A DNA stretch of 64,000 nt from the NCBI GenBank assembly GCA_047967505.1, contig CM106539.1; one strand, written 5' to 3'. Below are positions 32,280-44,897 of this stretch, in pieces. A model generated the notes under the pieces. The model had not been told where the DNA came from. It ran no database searches and saw only the letters and a program-made list of their open reading frames with translations. How positions within the stretch are numbered: position 1 is the first letter of the stretch; the number at the start of each line of letters is the position of its first letter. The translations under genes were made by a program, and so were the position numbers. The stretch is from Dipteris shenzhenensis (lineage: Eukaryota; Polypodiophyta; Polypodiopsida; Gleicheniales).

Positions 32280-33233
32280 AACTCCTCTGGCTCTCAGCTG
32301 CTTCTTCTCATGACTTCTTTCTGCAGTCCTTCGCGAAATGTCCTCCAATAAAAGCACTTTTCTCTTTCTTCCTCTTCTTCTTGTTGTCTTCATCAAAGAG
32401 TTCGTTGCATCATAAAATATGTCTTTCTTGGGCTTCCCTTTGTCAGGCTTACCCTTATCCTTGCCTTTGCTTCTATCATGAGCTATAAGGGCTTTCTCAT
32501 CAGTTCCATCGTATTTTCTTCTTCGAGCTTCTTGCTACATAAACAATGGTACCAACTCCTTGAATGCCACTGGCGCCATCCTTTGCCCTGCAATCATCAT
32601 CGTAGTCACAAAACTATTGTAGCTCCTCGAAAGCATGCCAAGCAATAGCAAAGCTATCCTTGTTGAACTCGTCCTTTGACCAACCGCTGCTAATTGATTC
32701 CTCACCACCTTCCTCTTGGTGATGTGATGCTATATTGAATCCCCCTCATTCATGCTCATGCCATAGAGCTCCATCTCCCGCTGTCTGTATGTGAGGAAGC
32801 ACCGCAACCATGGCACCCACAATGATAGCCAAGGCCTCTGCACCACCCATCCGCCAAGCTTTCACTAACACCAAGTCTACTGGTGCAATCACCAACGCTG
32901 TGGCTAGAGTCACAATGGGTTGAGACATCAACTATCTACAATCACAATCTCCCATGACTCCCTCAACACTAAATGGCTCCTAACCTTCATCTTCCATTAT
33001 GGGTAACTACTCCCATCCAACTTGCCTGTCTTCCCAAAATTAGGAATAGTATATCTCTGGGCCAAGACAATGAGCTGAGAAGACAGAGTAAGAGCGTTGC
33101 ACACCTGTCTGAACCTAAATCTCCCCTCACAAGGACACAATCCTTCAATGTTGAAGTGGATTCCCGCGAAGCTCTAAATCAAGTTTGCCTTCAAGCTCCA
33201 CTTCTAGGAACTTTCGATCAAGCTCTAATTCCA
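32280..33233 (-). pseudogene. copia-3 gag fragment with degenerate primer site
   Basis: On the minus strand from 33233: a degenerate primer site tggaattagagc (two changes from the tRNA-iMet type), then LPNFGKTGKLDGSSYPLWKM and VRSHLV, WRMGGAEALAIIVGAMVAVL, AFKELVPLFM, ARRRKYDGTDEKALIAHDRS and a KGKDKGKPDKGKPKKD basic tract. The order is that of copia gag. Stops and shifts are frequent and no pol region follows. Confidence 0.65.
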
Positions 33234-35337
33234 TATTAGAAATGACCATAACAGAGGGTATCCTGCAAAGGAAGATTGCTCGAGTGTCCCAAGAATTGCA
33301 TATACCTTTGTAAGACTAGAATATGTCCAATCATACAAATTTAGATTTTTTGTTGTTCTAAAGACCAAATATCTACACAGAAAATAAGAGAGAAAATGAA
33401 AGAGAAGAAAAAGAGGTAAACAAAAACTTTTGTGAAAAACAAAAGGAAGACATACTTAGCAAGCAAAAAGGCAACACTTTTGTTGTCATCAGTGTCCAAG
33501 CATAAGCAGCTATACTGGGTTTCTAAAGTCGAGAAACAAAATCTTGCAAAAAAACAGGAATAAAATCTCTCATTTAAAACATAAAATTAAAAGCTAAATA
33601 GACCCTTTACACTTATGTATCGCTTCCCAGGAATTGCACACAGAAGTGTTTAACTACAGAATCTAAAACTCTTAACTTATGTGTGCTCAACAAACACGTG
33701 TAGATGTGCAACCCTATAAATAGACAATGCTCCACAAGAGAGAGAACCAAACAAAATATATTTCCTTCCGTCAAGACAACACAAAAAAAGTCCAGAGTCC
33801 CACCAATTTGTGGTCCTCTGTCCTTACCCCAAAAGGTGTCGTCCTACTACCTCCATGGCACTTCTAGATCCCTTAGCCCATGTGCTCCTCGTTGCACTTC
33901 TGTAGACTTAGTCACCGCCTAATCTCCACAGCTTGCTGCCCTAACTGTCAGCCTAGGTGTGCACCACCACCAAACTTTGTCCGCAGCTCTTCAGCATACG
34001 CTCTAAACCTCTTAAAGTAGGCCCTATTGCTGCTGATCTACTGCTCCAATCTGCTGGGCTTCTTGCTGCTCTGGTATCCCAAAAGCCCCCTTCTATAGGG
34101 GCTGGATGCCCCCCAAAATTGGCTGACTTGCGGCCTGTTGGGGCTGACCCACTCAGTCTGTAAAACTTGACTGGTGGGCTCCTTCTGAGGGCTAACAGGC
34201 CTTGCCTGGCCACGTGGCAGGCTGCCACTGGCCCAAGCAGTCCTGCCCTAGACTCGACCTGATCCTGGCCTGCTTCCAGGCCCAAAACATCCGCAATTAC
34301 AGGCGTCTCTGATCCTCTGCAGACCCTCCATACAGCCTGCTGTACCCCTCTGTCCAGGCCCGTACCTGTGAACCAGCTTTCCGTACAAGTGTGGCAGGAT
34401 CCCATGATCTGCCAGCCCTGATCTAGGCTCCTAGATCGGCCGTACTGCTGATGTGGCAGTTCCCTTCTGTTGCTGACATCATCTGCCTTCTGCAGGTCGA
34501 CATCATCGCAGCCAGGTACCTTCCCTTTGTGCTGCCCACATGGCAGCCAATGATTTGTTGTTTTGCTGTAAGCATACTGCCCACATGGCAGCCACATCAC
34601 CCTATGTTCCCCCCCCCCCTCCCCCCAAATGCTCTCCTCATGAGAGCCACCCAACCAATGTGGCTGGCCTCATACAAGGCTCATGTGGCAGCCTATAAAG
34701 CCGCCCATAAGGTCTGCCCTCCATATACGGCATGCTGCTGTACATCAGCCACCCACATGGGTGATCTCCCGAAATACTAGATATGCCTGTCTGGCACCTA
34801 CACATTGTGACCGCATGCTCATGCCCATACTTAGCACAGGTATCCTGCCCCCATCTCCTCATGGAGCTCACAAGTGGGGCAGTGATTCACCAATCCCTAC
34901 AATGAAGAGAAAATGAGATGGCGCTGCCTGCAATTGGAAGAATCTTCTATAGCATAAGTGAATTAAAGCAAAAACTCCAAATAGGTACAAAAGAAATGTG
35001 AAAGATCCCAAAGCAAAGAAAGTAAACAATGTCAACATCACTTCACATAATAATGGGGATTGTTCATATTTCAATGCTTCCTTGACATGTTCTCATATCA
35101 GTTTAAAGCCTTGAAGATAATATATCTTGCCTGCATTTAATTGGGATATTTAAAACTTTACGAGCAAAGAACTAACCCCAATTGAAAAATCCTACTCATT
35201 AGTTATGCAAAGCTCAATAAAGACACACCATTCTATATCAGCTTCTAAAGAATATATAGTGATTCAGTAGGGAAACAGCCAAGGGAGGCTGTATAGCAAC
35301 CGGCCATAGCTTTTGCTGAGCTGTTCTGCAAAAAAGA
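33234..35337. other. LTR-like start then intergenic DNA with repeated cacatggcagcc motif
   Basis: tattagaaatgacc at 33234 is placed like the LTR end of copia-3. Between 34530 and 34760 the words cccacatggcagcc and catgtggcagcc recur. A 233-codon minus-strand frame (33953-34654) overlaps this repeat-rich G/C stretch and has no recognisable domain, so it is not called. Confidence 0.4.
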
Positions 35338-35510
35338 TGACTTTAGCTGTTCCATAACGTCACCATTTCGGGGGAAAATTTTGTTGTACAGAGCTCCATA
35401 TTGAGGAAATTTTGCAGATAATTGCAGCTGTTCCATAACGTCACAGGTTTTGGGGAGCAGCTTTGTTGTACAAAACTTCATATTCAGGGAATTTTGCAGG
35501 TCTTCAGGCC
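35338..35510. repeat. Two-copy tandem duplication, about 85 bp
   Basis: gctgttccataacgtcac starts both units (35347 and about 35429), each followed by ttttgttgtaca / tttgttgtaca and ggaattttgcag. It lies 0.4-0.5 kb downstream of the lyase stop codon. Confidence 0.8.
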
Positions 35511-35867
35511 AACGATAGCCCACTTGCATGGAGAAGGCGACTGAAGAACCAAAAAGTTATAAGAAACCTTTTATTATCAGGGTCACAGTAATATATCTGA
35601 TGCTGCTCTCTTGGGTATGAATCTTGCCTGGACTCTCATAAGCATTCAAGCTCACCCTACATTGTAATCGTTAACTATACAAAAGTAGCAAAGCTTTTGG
35701 ACACTTTTGCATATTTTTGGTATACAATCTGTATATAAAAAGACTAAATAGGAGACATGTACAATACATGTGTAACTGACCTGGTGAATAAGTTTTCTGA
35801 TACCGCCTGCACAAGATAAGTGGATTCTCTTACCTGCAGTCCCAAATGAGCTGCAAAATTCAACCTA

Positions 35868-37769
35868 CTAATTTCTGTGATGCATTCTGCCACTCTCTGA
35901 CCCTGCATAAGGATCTAATATGACATTGATGACAGATGGCCTTCTGGAGGTGAAAGACTCTTTAAGAGCAAGCTGCAGCTCCTGGGGTGTTTCTACACGA
36001 TAACCTTTGCCTCCAAACGCTTCCATTACCACATCATATCGAGCATTTGGAACGAAAGATGTTGGTGCAGGATCATCTTTGTAAGGACCAATTATGTCCT
36101 CAGGCTTTCGACGGTCTCCTCCATATACACCACAGTTATTGAAAATGATGACCACAATAGGAAAACCATATCGAGCAATTGTCTGATACATGGAAAAAGC
36201 AGTCACAAGAGCGATCTTCGGGAAGCTACGTGCATTCTGATTCACAATAACATCTTGACAGACTGTAGCTCATATTTCGTACAATTATACTGTTAAATGC
36301 TATTTACGTACCAAACTCTATACTGGAAGATTTTATACAGTAAAGAGTAATACCTCGACTTCTAGGCCACTGAAACCGAATCCGGAATCTCCTTCAACTG
36401 CCACCACTAACTTTTCTGGACAAACGGCAGCAGCAGCTATGGCATATCCTAAGCCTACGCCCATGGTACCCCATGTGCCAGCATCCAGTCGCGTTCTTGG
36501 TTCTATCTGTGGCAGCACTGAACGGCCAACATCCATTGTATTAGCACCCTCAGAAACAAGTATCGGTGAAGGTGATCCCATTTCAGTCAACGCGTCTCTA
36601 ATGATTCTCATTGGTGTAAGGAAGTTGAATGGCACAACATCTCTATTTAGTGACTCGTTCATCTTCTCCACATTCTTGGCTGTCTTCTCCCTAATAGCCT
36701 CCAGCCAAGGCTGCCTATCGCCAAGGGCAAACGGATCATCCTTTATTTCGACGTAGATTTGTTGCAAGACAGACCGTGCATCACCGACCAGCCCAACAGC
36801 TGGCTTCCGAAATTCGATTTCCTCCTTCGATATGTCCACCAAAATGAATTTGACATCCTTGGACCATCTAGGAGGTTCTCCAAAATGCAGCAACCAGTTA
36901 AGCCTTGCCCCTACGACAAGAGCGACATCGCACTGCCCTATCGCAAGTGACCTAGAAGCTGCGGCACAAAGTTCGTGCGAATCAGAAACGAGACCTTTTC
37001 CCATCGGAGTCGCCAAAAACGGTATCCGTGTAAGACTTATCAGCTGGAGAAGAGGACCCTCAGCACGGGCATATGCAGCCCCTTTACCAAAGACAATCAA
37101 GGGTCTTTTTGCTCCTCTGAGCAACGCCACAGCTTTCTCAACGTCCACAGTCAGAGCTTCCAGCTCTCGGTGCATTCCAGGCCGTTCCCATGGAGGCATA
37201 TACTCCTGCACGACTTCCAACAGCTTCTCTGCCTCGCTAGCAGAGATGGTTTCATGAAGCACATCGGCAGGAAGATCAATGTAAGCTGCACCAGGACGAC
37301 CACTGACTGCAGCAGCCACTGCCTCAGAAACAATCCGCGGCAAATCGGAGACCTTCTCAGCTTTCGCGGCGAATTTCACAAAGGGCTTAACAGCCTGGAT
37401 CTGGTCCAGCTCCTGAAAGTCCCCCTTACCCACATCCGCTTGCACAGAGGAGCCGGAGATCATGATCATGGGCCAGGTGTTGATCATGGCGTTGCTGAGG
37501 CCGGCGAGCCCATGTACACATCCAGGTCCGGAGACAGTGAGGAGGACCCCGGGCTTTCCAGTGAGGTAACCGGCAGCACCGGCGGCATAGCCAGCACTCT
37601 GCTCGTTATGGAAGGCGATGAAGCGGATGCCAGCTTTGACAGCACAATTGGCGAGGGAAGTGACGGGGATGCCAACAACGCCGAAGATGTGGGAGATACC
37701 AGCTTTGGCGAGGGCGAGGGAGGCAAGGACGTTACCGTCGAGGGAGGAAGTCGTGCCATCGTCTACCAT
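35868..37769 (-). CDS. HACL: 2-hydroxyacyl-CoA lyase (peroxisomal alpha-oxidation)
   Basis: A thiamine-diphosphate enzyme that cleaves 2-hydroxyacyl-CoA to a shortened aldehyde and formyl-CoA. Exon 1 is 37769-36354, a GT-AG intron spans 36353-36183 and exon 2 is 36182-35868, giving about 576 residues, close to the known plant enzymes. The first in-frame ATG (37769, context gccatggt) is chosen; upstream in-frame sequence has a TGA and no ATG. The N-terminal domain shows the catalytic Glu in FHNEQSAGYAAG (E56) and GPGCVHGLAGL. The ThDP/Mg motif GDSGFGFSGLEVE (460-472) is completed after the intron by TIARYGFPIVVIIFNN and GVYGGDRR. The intron separates the GD and NN halves of the cofactor motif. 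Compared with the usual NNGGVYGGD, this copy reads NNCGVYGGD. The C-terminus is HRN, not a canonical SKL-type peroxisomal signal. No stop or frameshift. The gene appears functional. Confidence 0.93.
36183..36353 (-). other. Intron of the 2-hydroxyacyl-CoA lyase gene
   Basis: Donor gtattac after GLEVE and acceptor tgtatcag before ACAATTGCTCG; phase 0. The joined sequence restores the conserved EVET(I/L)xRYxxP segment. Confidence 0.9.
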
Positions 37770-37819
37770 GGCGAAGAGATTCTGAGCTATGGCGATGGAG
37801 CTCACAGCTGCTCAAATGA

Positions 37820-37962
37820 AGAAGTTGCAGAAAAGAAGACCACATCGTTTAAATACTTCCAAGCACTTCAAAAAAATAATTTTGCAAAAATGAAGACGAC
37901 ATCGTTTAAAGACTTCTTATTATTCTTTTTCCAAGCACTTAACAAAAATACTTTCAATTAAA
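37820..37962 (-). promoter_or_regulatory. Duplicated promoter-proximal segment of the lyase gene
   Basis: Two imperfect copies of about 65 bp share gaagac(c/g)acatcgtttaaa and ccaagcactt. On the minus strand each copy contains tttaaacgatgt, and the proximal one reads gtatttaaacg about 80 bp upstream of the ATG, a possible TATA-type element. Confidence 0.5.
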
Positions 37963-37965
37963 AAG

Positions 37966-38469
37966 ATTCATCCTGCACTTGCCATTGCCACGTGGCATAC
38001 ATCCCGTACCACCCCCCTAGATCTCGCCTCCGAGGGCTTGTTTCCTCGCAGCTGGGGTCGCATGCTCACGCATCTAGATGCGGGTGCTAGCACTGATTTG
38101 TGGTTCCCACAAACCTTAGAGAATGGGGGCACGGTGGCTAGCCTTTAGAGCAGTTGGATGCAAAGATTGAATCCACAAATTTTCTCCGGGTGCGCCAAAT
38201 AGTTCACACATACTAAGCCTATGCTGCCAACAATCTTTCACCAATTGATCGGTCTTGTCATCCTTACAAAATCCCTCAATGCCTTTTTAAAGGACGGCAA
38301 GGCCGCCACCCCAGTTCTTACATGAGCATGTGGCCTAAATGGCGAGTGCCTATGTGGGTGTCCCACCTAGGGCCCTACATGGAAACAAGCCCTCAAATGC
38401 TTAAAACGAGTTTATCCTGCAACAAATCCTAGAAACTCTTAGCGCGGCCACTACACGTGTGTATGTGTG
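37966..38469. other. Intergenic, no gene seen
   Basis: No coding signal. Moderately G/C-rich DNA upstream of the lyase gene. Confidence 0.4.
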
Positions 38470-38745
38470 TTGCGAGTCCAAGGGTGGCATGTGGCATAGT
38501 TTAGGATCCCGTGGTAGTCTAGGAGTCCAAGGATGGTAATCCAAGAGCTTGTGGTAGTAGTCCAATGGTGGTAGTCCAAGAGCCCGTGGTAGCCCATGGT
38601 TGTCTAAGAGTCCAAGGGTGGTAGTCCAAGAGCTTCATGAGTCCATAAAAGTCCACGAGTCCCCCTTAATTCCAAGAGTTCGAGGGTGATAACCTAAGAG
38701 GTGGTGATAGTCCAAGAGTTCAAGGGCGGCATGTGGTAGCATTTC
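38470..38745. repeat. Degenerate minisatellite of gtagtccaagag units
   Basis: Units of roughly 25-35 bp built from gtggtagtccaagagc and gagtccaagggtgg recur about eight times. Confidence 0.75.
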
Positions 38746-41640
38746 CTAAGCTCTTCTCCTCCAAGCTACCACGTGTCAAAACCCCGTCCTTTTTTTTGTC
38801 CGTGGGTAAATAGGTGCCCACACCATTGGAAAAATAGATATTAGATTTGTAGGCGGAAAGGGTGAGAGGCAATTAAGGTAAGGCGAGAGGGCGAAAATGA
38901 TTACAAGGGTGGTGGAAGATATTTGAGAAGCTATGGAAGGGCGGTGGCAGTTATTTGAGAAGGCTCGTGGCTGCCACATGAATATATATAGGGGAGGGAG
39001 GGGGTGTGGCTGAGCAAACAAGGAGAGCGGGAGGAGAGGCTGAGAGAAAGGGGGGGCGATGGAATGGGGAGAGCCTGAGAGAAGGGGGGAGAGCAATGGA
39101 AGGCAGAAGGAGAAGAAGAGCAAAGGGAGGCGGAAAGGCACAGCAGCAGGAGGGCAATGCTCGTAGCTTAAGTTATTAGGGAGAGATTAAAGGTCCAAGA
39201 TACTCGTAGCTTACGAAACAGGTGCCAAAGACTAATTAATTGAATTTATTTATATGTCCATGGGTAATAGGTAGAATAGACATGCTTGATGTTCTGTTGC
39301 ACACATACTGAGATATGTCGCTTTGCTTGATAGAAAGGTGCCTCTTTGATTTTGTGTGTGGTCTCGTCGTTTGGCTTGTCTACTCTTATTTCATTGTTGC
39401 TCAATGATAGGCTATTCACTAGTCTCTTTGCTTAGTGTATGGAGACTGTATGTGTGCACCATAATGCAACGAAAGAAGTATGCAAGTTCGTCATTTTTGG
39501 CCCTGTAAAGGGTCCACAGGATGTTGGGTTAGTGGATTCCCTAATCCGTACAAATGTTCGAAATGTAGTTAGGAAAGTCAAGCTAACTTTTCTTAAGTTA
39601 GTTTAGTGTAGGTTAATGTTAGTTTAGTGGCTACTTAGTGTGTTGTTAGTGTTAAGTATTTAAAGTTAGGGTTGGGGAGGGCTATGTCTTAACTCTGAGT
39701 AATTGTGGGTCTACAAAGAATAACATGTGATAAGAACTTGCTAGATGACAACATGAAAGGAATCCAAACTCATAAGCACACTTCTGCTTGCACTAAACAT
39801 AAAAACACAACCCACCATTGCCAGTAACAATGATACGAACACCTTTGGAGGAACATTGAAGAGAATAATTTCAAACAAAACAGAAGAGAATAATCGAACA
39901 AATGAATCTCTCGCCCCTTCATACTCAAATGTCAATGGAGTAATGGTTAACACATGTACAAATAGACTTGCATTTGTACATATTATCCATAGAGTCTAAA
40001 ATAAGTAAGCCAATAGTTTTCGTAAAAGGAAGTGCAAAAGGCATCTTTAGCTATGCATCAAATGATCAAAAAAGTTCAAATAGGGCCATCTAAGGCAAGC
40101 ATTCTAACACGTGAACAATTTTCAATACAACTAGCTATAGCACGAAAAATACATAGGGTGCAATGATTAACCATGGAGAAGGTTTCTTCTTATATATCTT
40201 ATTTTGAAGAAATAAGTGTAGCTCAAGGGTAGCACCACTGGCATTCATATGGCCCTTCTCCTCTATGTACCAATTATTCCTTCCAGGATGATTGGACAAT
40301 CTCCAGATGTTGGATTAGATCAACTTGATATGAGCCGTTGGATGCCTTTTTTGCACACGGGACCTCTCTCACAAATCGATTAATTTCTCCCATGTTGCCT
40401 TCTCTCGGATCTCCACCAATTCTGATCTCCTCCATGCCCTCCTTTTCGCTCTATGGCTTTGCCTCCCCCTCCATCGACCTCACGAAGTAAGTCCTCGACC
40501 TTGCCCTTAGTGAAGGTTCCGAGCCCCCGCTCCTCCCTCTATCCCACCGTTGCCTCTACACTACCCAGTGGCTCTTTCACCATATGCAGTCCATCTTCTT
40601 GCCCCTGTGACATCGACTCTTACAACATCATCATCATTGGCTACTCCGACACCAAAAAATGGAGGAGGCTTTCGATCTCTTCTGCTAATTGCCTCATCTC
40701 CACAGCTGACTCAGCCGCACAAACCGTCGCTCCTTCCATGCCCGCGATCGACGCCCAGCCTCTCTAGCAATCTCACGGGCGATGACCTTCACGCTCAACT
40801 TCAGACGACACAGACTTTGCAAGATGTGCAATTCCAACGTAGCCGCTTCGACCCTTCGTTTCAGAGTTCTTCAAAGTCTTTTCTCCAAGGTTCTCCACAA
40901 AAAGCCACGTGGCAGATAAGGATGTGGTCAAGTAACTGTGGTAAAGATTCACCATGGTTACGTTTTGGTCGATTAACTGTGGTTAAGTTTGCTTAAACAT
41001 GGGTTAATTCAGTTCAGTTAAGAGATTGCCATGTGGCATAGTGCCACCTAAGCACAGTCCTGCAAGCTACATGTGAATCCCTATGCCACATCATCAAGGC
41101 CCCTCTTCTTCACAAAACCTTTCACAAGGCATAACTTGCAATCCAGGGAGAATTGCACACACTCTGAAAAGGAAAAGTGATCGTCTTTTCAAGCTCTATG
41201 AGCTTGTCAAGTAAGAATCATTGTATGCAATTAGACACTGCCATTGAAGCAAAATAAAGCTCATGGTAAGACCTTTGCAACAAATGATAAATCAAAGCAT
41301 GAATGCACACATCATTGTCATAAGCATGCCGAAAGCACAAGTGCATGAGATGACCATAGCACGAAGCATGGCATCTAGACATAAAGCATCAAGGCACATG
41401 GAAGAACAAAGCATCATGCATGAAGCTACGTCAAACAAAGAAGCGAACAGCATCGTCATCAAGCCATGAGCCAAAAGGTGACATCAATGGAATGTATTGA
41501 GAAACAAAAACCTTGCCAACCTTGCCTATATTTTGTAAATCAAACGTGACCACTTGAGAGTAGCTATGTAAGCACCCAGGGGAGGATTTGATCTTGTATT
41601 TCACATCTGACCACCTTTTGCAGTAGCCAAAGGATCATGG
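38746..41640. other. Intergenic, purine-rich tract and no supported gene
   Basis: Positions 38990-39160 are strongly purine-rich (gagaaaggggggcgatgg type). The overlapping plus-strand frames at 40453-40996 are Ser/Pro-rich without a recognisable domain. Positions 41290-41470 hold repeated aagcatg words. Confidence 0.4.
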
Positions 41641-41644
41641 CACC

Positions 41645-41843
41645 AAGGGGAGGTGTTGAGAGTTGTGGTGCCATGAGCACATAATTAAAGGACAAAGGTA
41701 TGTGATAAGGAATGTATCAAAGTAACCACCCTAAGATGTGGGCTACATGATGTGGAGATGTGGATTGAGGATATCCACAAGGAGAGATGTGGATGAGAGG
41801 ATCCCACATGGTTTGACTATTCTAAAGGCTCTCTCTATATAAG
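41645..41843 (+). repeat. Possible LTR start with polypurine tract and TATA box
   Basis: ccaaggggagg precedes tgttgagagttgtgg (41654), like a polypurine tract followed by an LTR start, and ctctctatataag lies at about 41831-41843. The far end and a partner LTR were not found. Confidence 0.4.
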
Positions 41844-41909
41844 AAGCCTATCATGTATTGTTGAACACACATTACAAGAGGCATAGATTTGTTATCTCCC
41901 TCTCATGTC

Positions 41910-42512
41910 TTATTCAGTATGCTTTGAGCCTCCATAGTTCCTATGTTCATCTAGTTGCACTAGGTTTATCATGATCTTACATTCTTTGACACCGTGGATA
42001 TATCCAATGATAGCACAAGCACACAACCACTTTGTCATTTCATTTACGATACCATTGTGAACTTTAACCATGAGGATCTTACCTTTACTAAGCTTCTCAT
42101 CTTGTCGATTACTTGCTTCATCTTTTTTTAGAGTTCTGCTTCCTTTGGAGGCAGCCACATCTTCTTGTTTGAGATTTGAAAGATATTTTTGGCTCGAGGG
42201 GTGTCTCCCAGGCTGTTTGCTTTGGGACTGGAGGGGCTTAAAAAAGACTTCTACTTCCTCCCTAGAGAGTGCCAGCATAGGACGCCCTCGATGGTAGTTT
42301 CAACACAAGATTTTGCGCATTCTGGTGCATGTCGGAGGTCTTGGGCCATCTATTGGGTAGGCGACTTTGAATAGGGGATGAAAATGGCTGAACCTTGCTG
42401 CACTTTGTATCTTGATCTCACTATGTCCTAAACTAGGGAAGTTTTTTGGTGTGGTCTTGAACTCTATCAAGAGATTTCTTAGCACGTCAGCCTCAATCGT
42501 AATTTCTCTCAA
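41910..42512 (-). pseudogene. Unassigned reading frame with one stop
   Basis: Two open stretches in the same minus-strand frame (42512-42300 and 42278-41910) are separated by a single TGA and together span about 200 codons. Composition is mixed and protein-like (VLRNLLIEFKTTPKNFPSLG, then VEVFFKPLQSQSKQPGRH). No family is recognised. Confidence 0.25.
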
Positions 42513-43444
42513 GTTCTTGGATGTCGCGGTCCTCTAGGTGTAAGGTGAATCCAAGGAGGGGAGAGGCAAGATTTTGCCTATTTGTCGTTCCTTCTTTAGT
42601 TCCCTACATGTCAACATCAATGTGACTATTAGTGTCCACAGGGGATGATTGATTAGGAGTCCCTATGCTCCTAGATCTCCGTGGCTATTTAGCAACTAAA
42701 CTAGTAGAAACCCTCTCTCCTCCATTGCTAGTAGAGGCCATCCGGGTAGCTCCTTTTGATCAATTGAATATTATCAGTCTATTATTTTTCCTATTCTTGA
42801 AAAGAAACTTTCTTATTTTCTTGGAAGGTTGCTGACCAATCACTCCCTAGGAAGCCATTGGCATTGATTAAACTTTCTTTAGAAACATGCTTCACGTTTG
42901 TAGTACTTAGACCTGGAAACATATGTTGGCACACGATCTTAATTGATGTCAATTTGAGTTCTACATGGAAACGTATCATGGTAGCCTTTTATTGCACATC
43001 CCTTGAGCATTTTACTCAAAGTGATGTGCACTTGTTAGTATAAAACTGATTGGATTTGGACCCTCTTCTTTGAGACTTTTGACAGGTAGAAAAATTTATT
43101 GCACAACTATTGAACTTTTTACAAAGAGTGTTGTGTAGCTGTTAGTATAAATTTGATTGGGTATGGAGCTTTTCCTTCGATACTTTCGAGTGGCATTGAA
43201 GCTTCTTTGTAGGCCATTTCTTGGCATTAGTTTGTTCAATTTGCAATATGAATTGCTATAACTTCTTGTACTTAGAGCATGATGAGAACTGTAGTTGGTT
43301 GTTGGAAGCTTGCATGTAGTTACTTGAATGTGGCAGAGTTATCCTTCAAAGCTACAAATCTTTTAGTTTGCTTGGATGTCAGCTTCAGCTATATTGGCTA
43401 TCTTGATTATTGAAAGAGATGTTATGGCTTGTTTACTACACAAT
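42513..43444. other. Intergenic, no gene seen
   Basis: Short frames only; no motif recognised. Confidence 0.4.
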
Positions 43445-44556
43445 AGGTTGTAGACTCAAACAACTCCATCATGCATGTTGCACCACTCAATGGAAATTCA
43501 CCACTAATACTATTTGAAGATACATTCTATGATGAAATGTCATTCCCAACACTACTCTATGGCAGACAAAGATCTTATCACAACCTATGTTTCCAAAACT
43601 ACCAAAAAATTACTAGATGGGAATAGAAGATTTGCACAAGGAAAATTGAAAACTTATTCTTCAAAACAATGAAGATAATGGTCCTTGTGATCTTTTCATC
43701 AACTTGGGTCTACCTTTGAAAAGGGCAACTACATGGCAGGCAAATACATGCTCAGGATGTTCGACGAGATACAAACATTGAGAAATTGTTGAATTCAAGG
43801 ACATGATATAGAGACTTCTAGGTGTTACGTACTTTGACTGACTACAAAGATAAACTAAAAAAGGTCTTTGCAATGACTCAACCTACATTCTTTGTCACAT
43901 TCTCAAGTGGTGAAAACATTGGCCCAAGCTCTTGGATTGCCTACGGAAACTGAATCTTGACTTGTGGCAACTACAAGATGACACTAATGCATCCCACATT
44001 TGCCACCTCTTCCACTTGGATCCAGTTATTACAACTATAAGGTACTATGTTCACTGCTTCCAAGAATTGAAACAACCATTGAGGAAAGACAATACAATTC
44101 TTAGTGAAGTAGTGGACTTCTTCTTTATCATAGAGTTTTGCACATAGAGGCATCCAACATGACCATGGATTAATATGGGTTGCAAGTGCATCAACAATTG
44201 CACATGTGCTCTCCTTCATTGAATCATACATAAGTATCGACTAAGACTTGCTAGAAGACACACTACGTAGTGGGCAAATGCACCATCGTCGAAAAGGCTA
44301 TAGAAAGAATGGAAGAACATGTAGATATAGATTCCCAAAGCCTCCATCACAGTCTACGTGCATCCTACAACCAATCGATAAAGATCTTGAGCTGTAGCAA
44401 CAAGGACACCAAAACCTCATGGAGTAAATCATGAAAGCTTTGTTGGACCTCAAACAAGGCACAAGAATAATATTTGACAAATGGTTGCAGCTCTTGGGTG
44501 TAACAAAAAGTGACTACCTTGACGTTTTAAGATACACTATAACAAATAGTGGCTAT
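43445..44556 (+). pseudogene. Helitron/Helentron N-terminal and Rep-like region
   Basis: The plus strand encodes MHVAPLNGNSPLILFEDTFY followed by SFPTLLYGRQR, KGNYMAGKYMLRMFDE, TFFVTFSSGENI, HICHLFHLDPVITTIRYYVH, VVDFFFIIEFCT*RHPT*PWI and FPKPPSQST. This is the order of plant Helitron proteins (LYxG block; the FITFS segment; the P...t..Y segment; the IEFQxRGxPHiH replication-initiator block). The HUH His pair is degenerate here (RHPT followed by a stop). It ends in SDYLDVLRYTIT and is cut at 44556 by the copia-4 LTR; the helicase part resumes at 46325. Confidence 0.65.
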
Positions 44557-44897
44557 TGTTGGAAATGTGGGGAGACACGAAGTGGATAAAGAACACGAGA
44601 GTGTAGTCCACACGCAAAGCTCCACTGAATAGTTCAACAATAGAAGTACAAGACTTGGTTTATATATGAAACCCAAGTATAAAGTGAAAATTCTAGACTA
44701 GAATAACTTAGACCAAGTCTAGCCTACAATACCATACCATTGTATGTTCTATCAATTCCCCCCCAATGGTATGGCTGAAGTATCTAGGAACTCCTCAGAA
44801 GTACCTAGAGTACCTAAAGTACCATGGTTGCACAAATTCATCCAACAGGATATAGCAACCTATGGGAGTATTACAAGAAAAACAATGTCATTTTACA
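44557..44897 (-). repeat. 3' LTR of copia-4
   Basis: Runs from tgttggaaatgtgg to attttaca on the plus strand. On the minus strand it is preceded by ggggggtt, a polypurine tract (44898-44905). No matching 5' LTR is in the window. Confidence 0.65.

Noticed and set aside
33953-34654. 233-codon minus-strand frame
   Set aside because: It overlaps repeated cacatggcagcc words, has no domain and lies in repeat-derived DNA.
37769-37805. Longer N-terminus for the lyase starting at 37805
   Set aside because: The codon at 37805 is GTG and a TGA lies just upstream; the first ATG in frame is at 37769 and gives the normal family length.
36975-37961. 328-codon plus-strand frame
   Set aside because: It runs antisense through the lyase exon and has no family signature; it is a shadow of the coding frame.
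40453-40996. Overlapping plus-strand frames of 104 and 148 codons
   Set aside because: Ser/Pro/Thr-rich composition without a domain; not distinguishable from chance in C-rich DNA.
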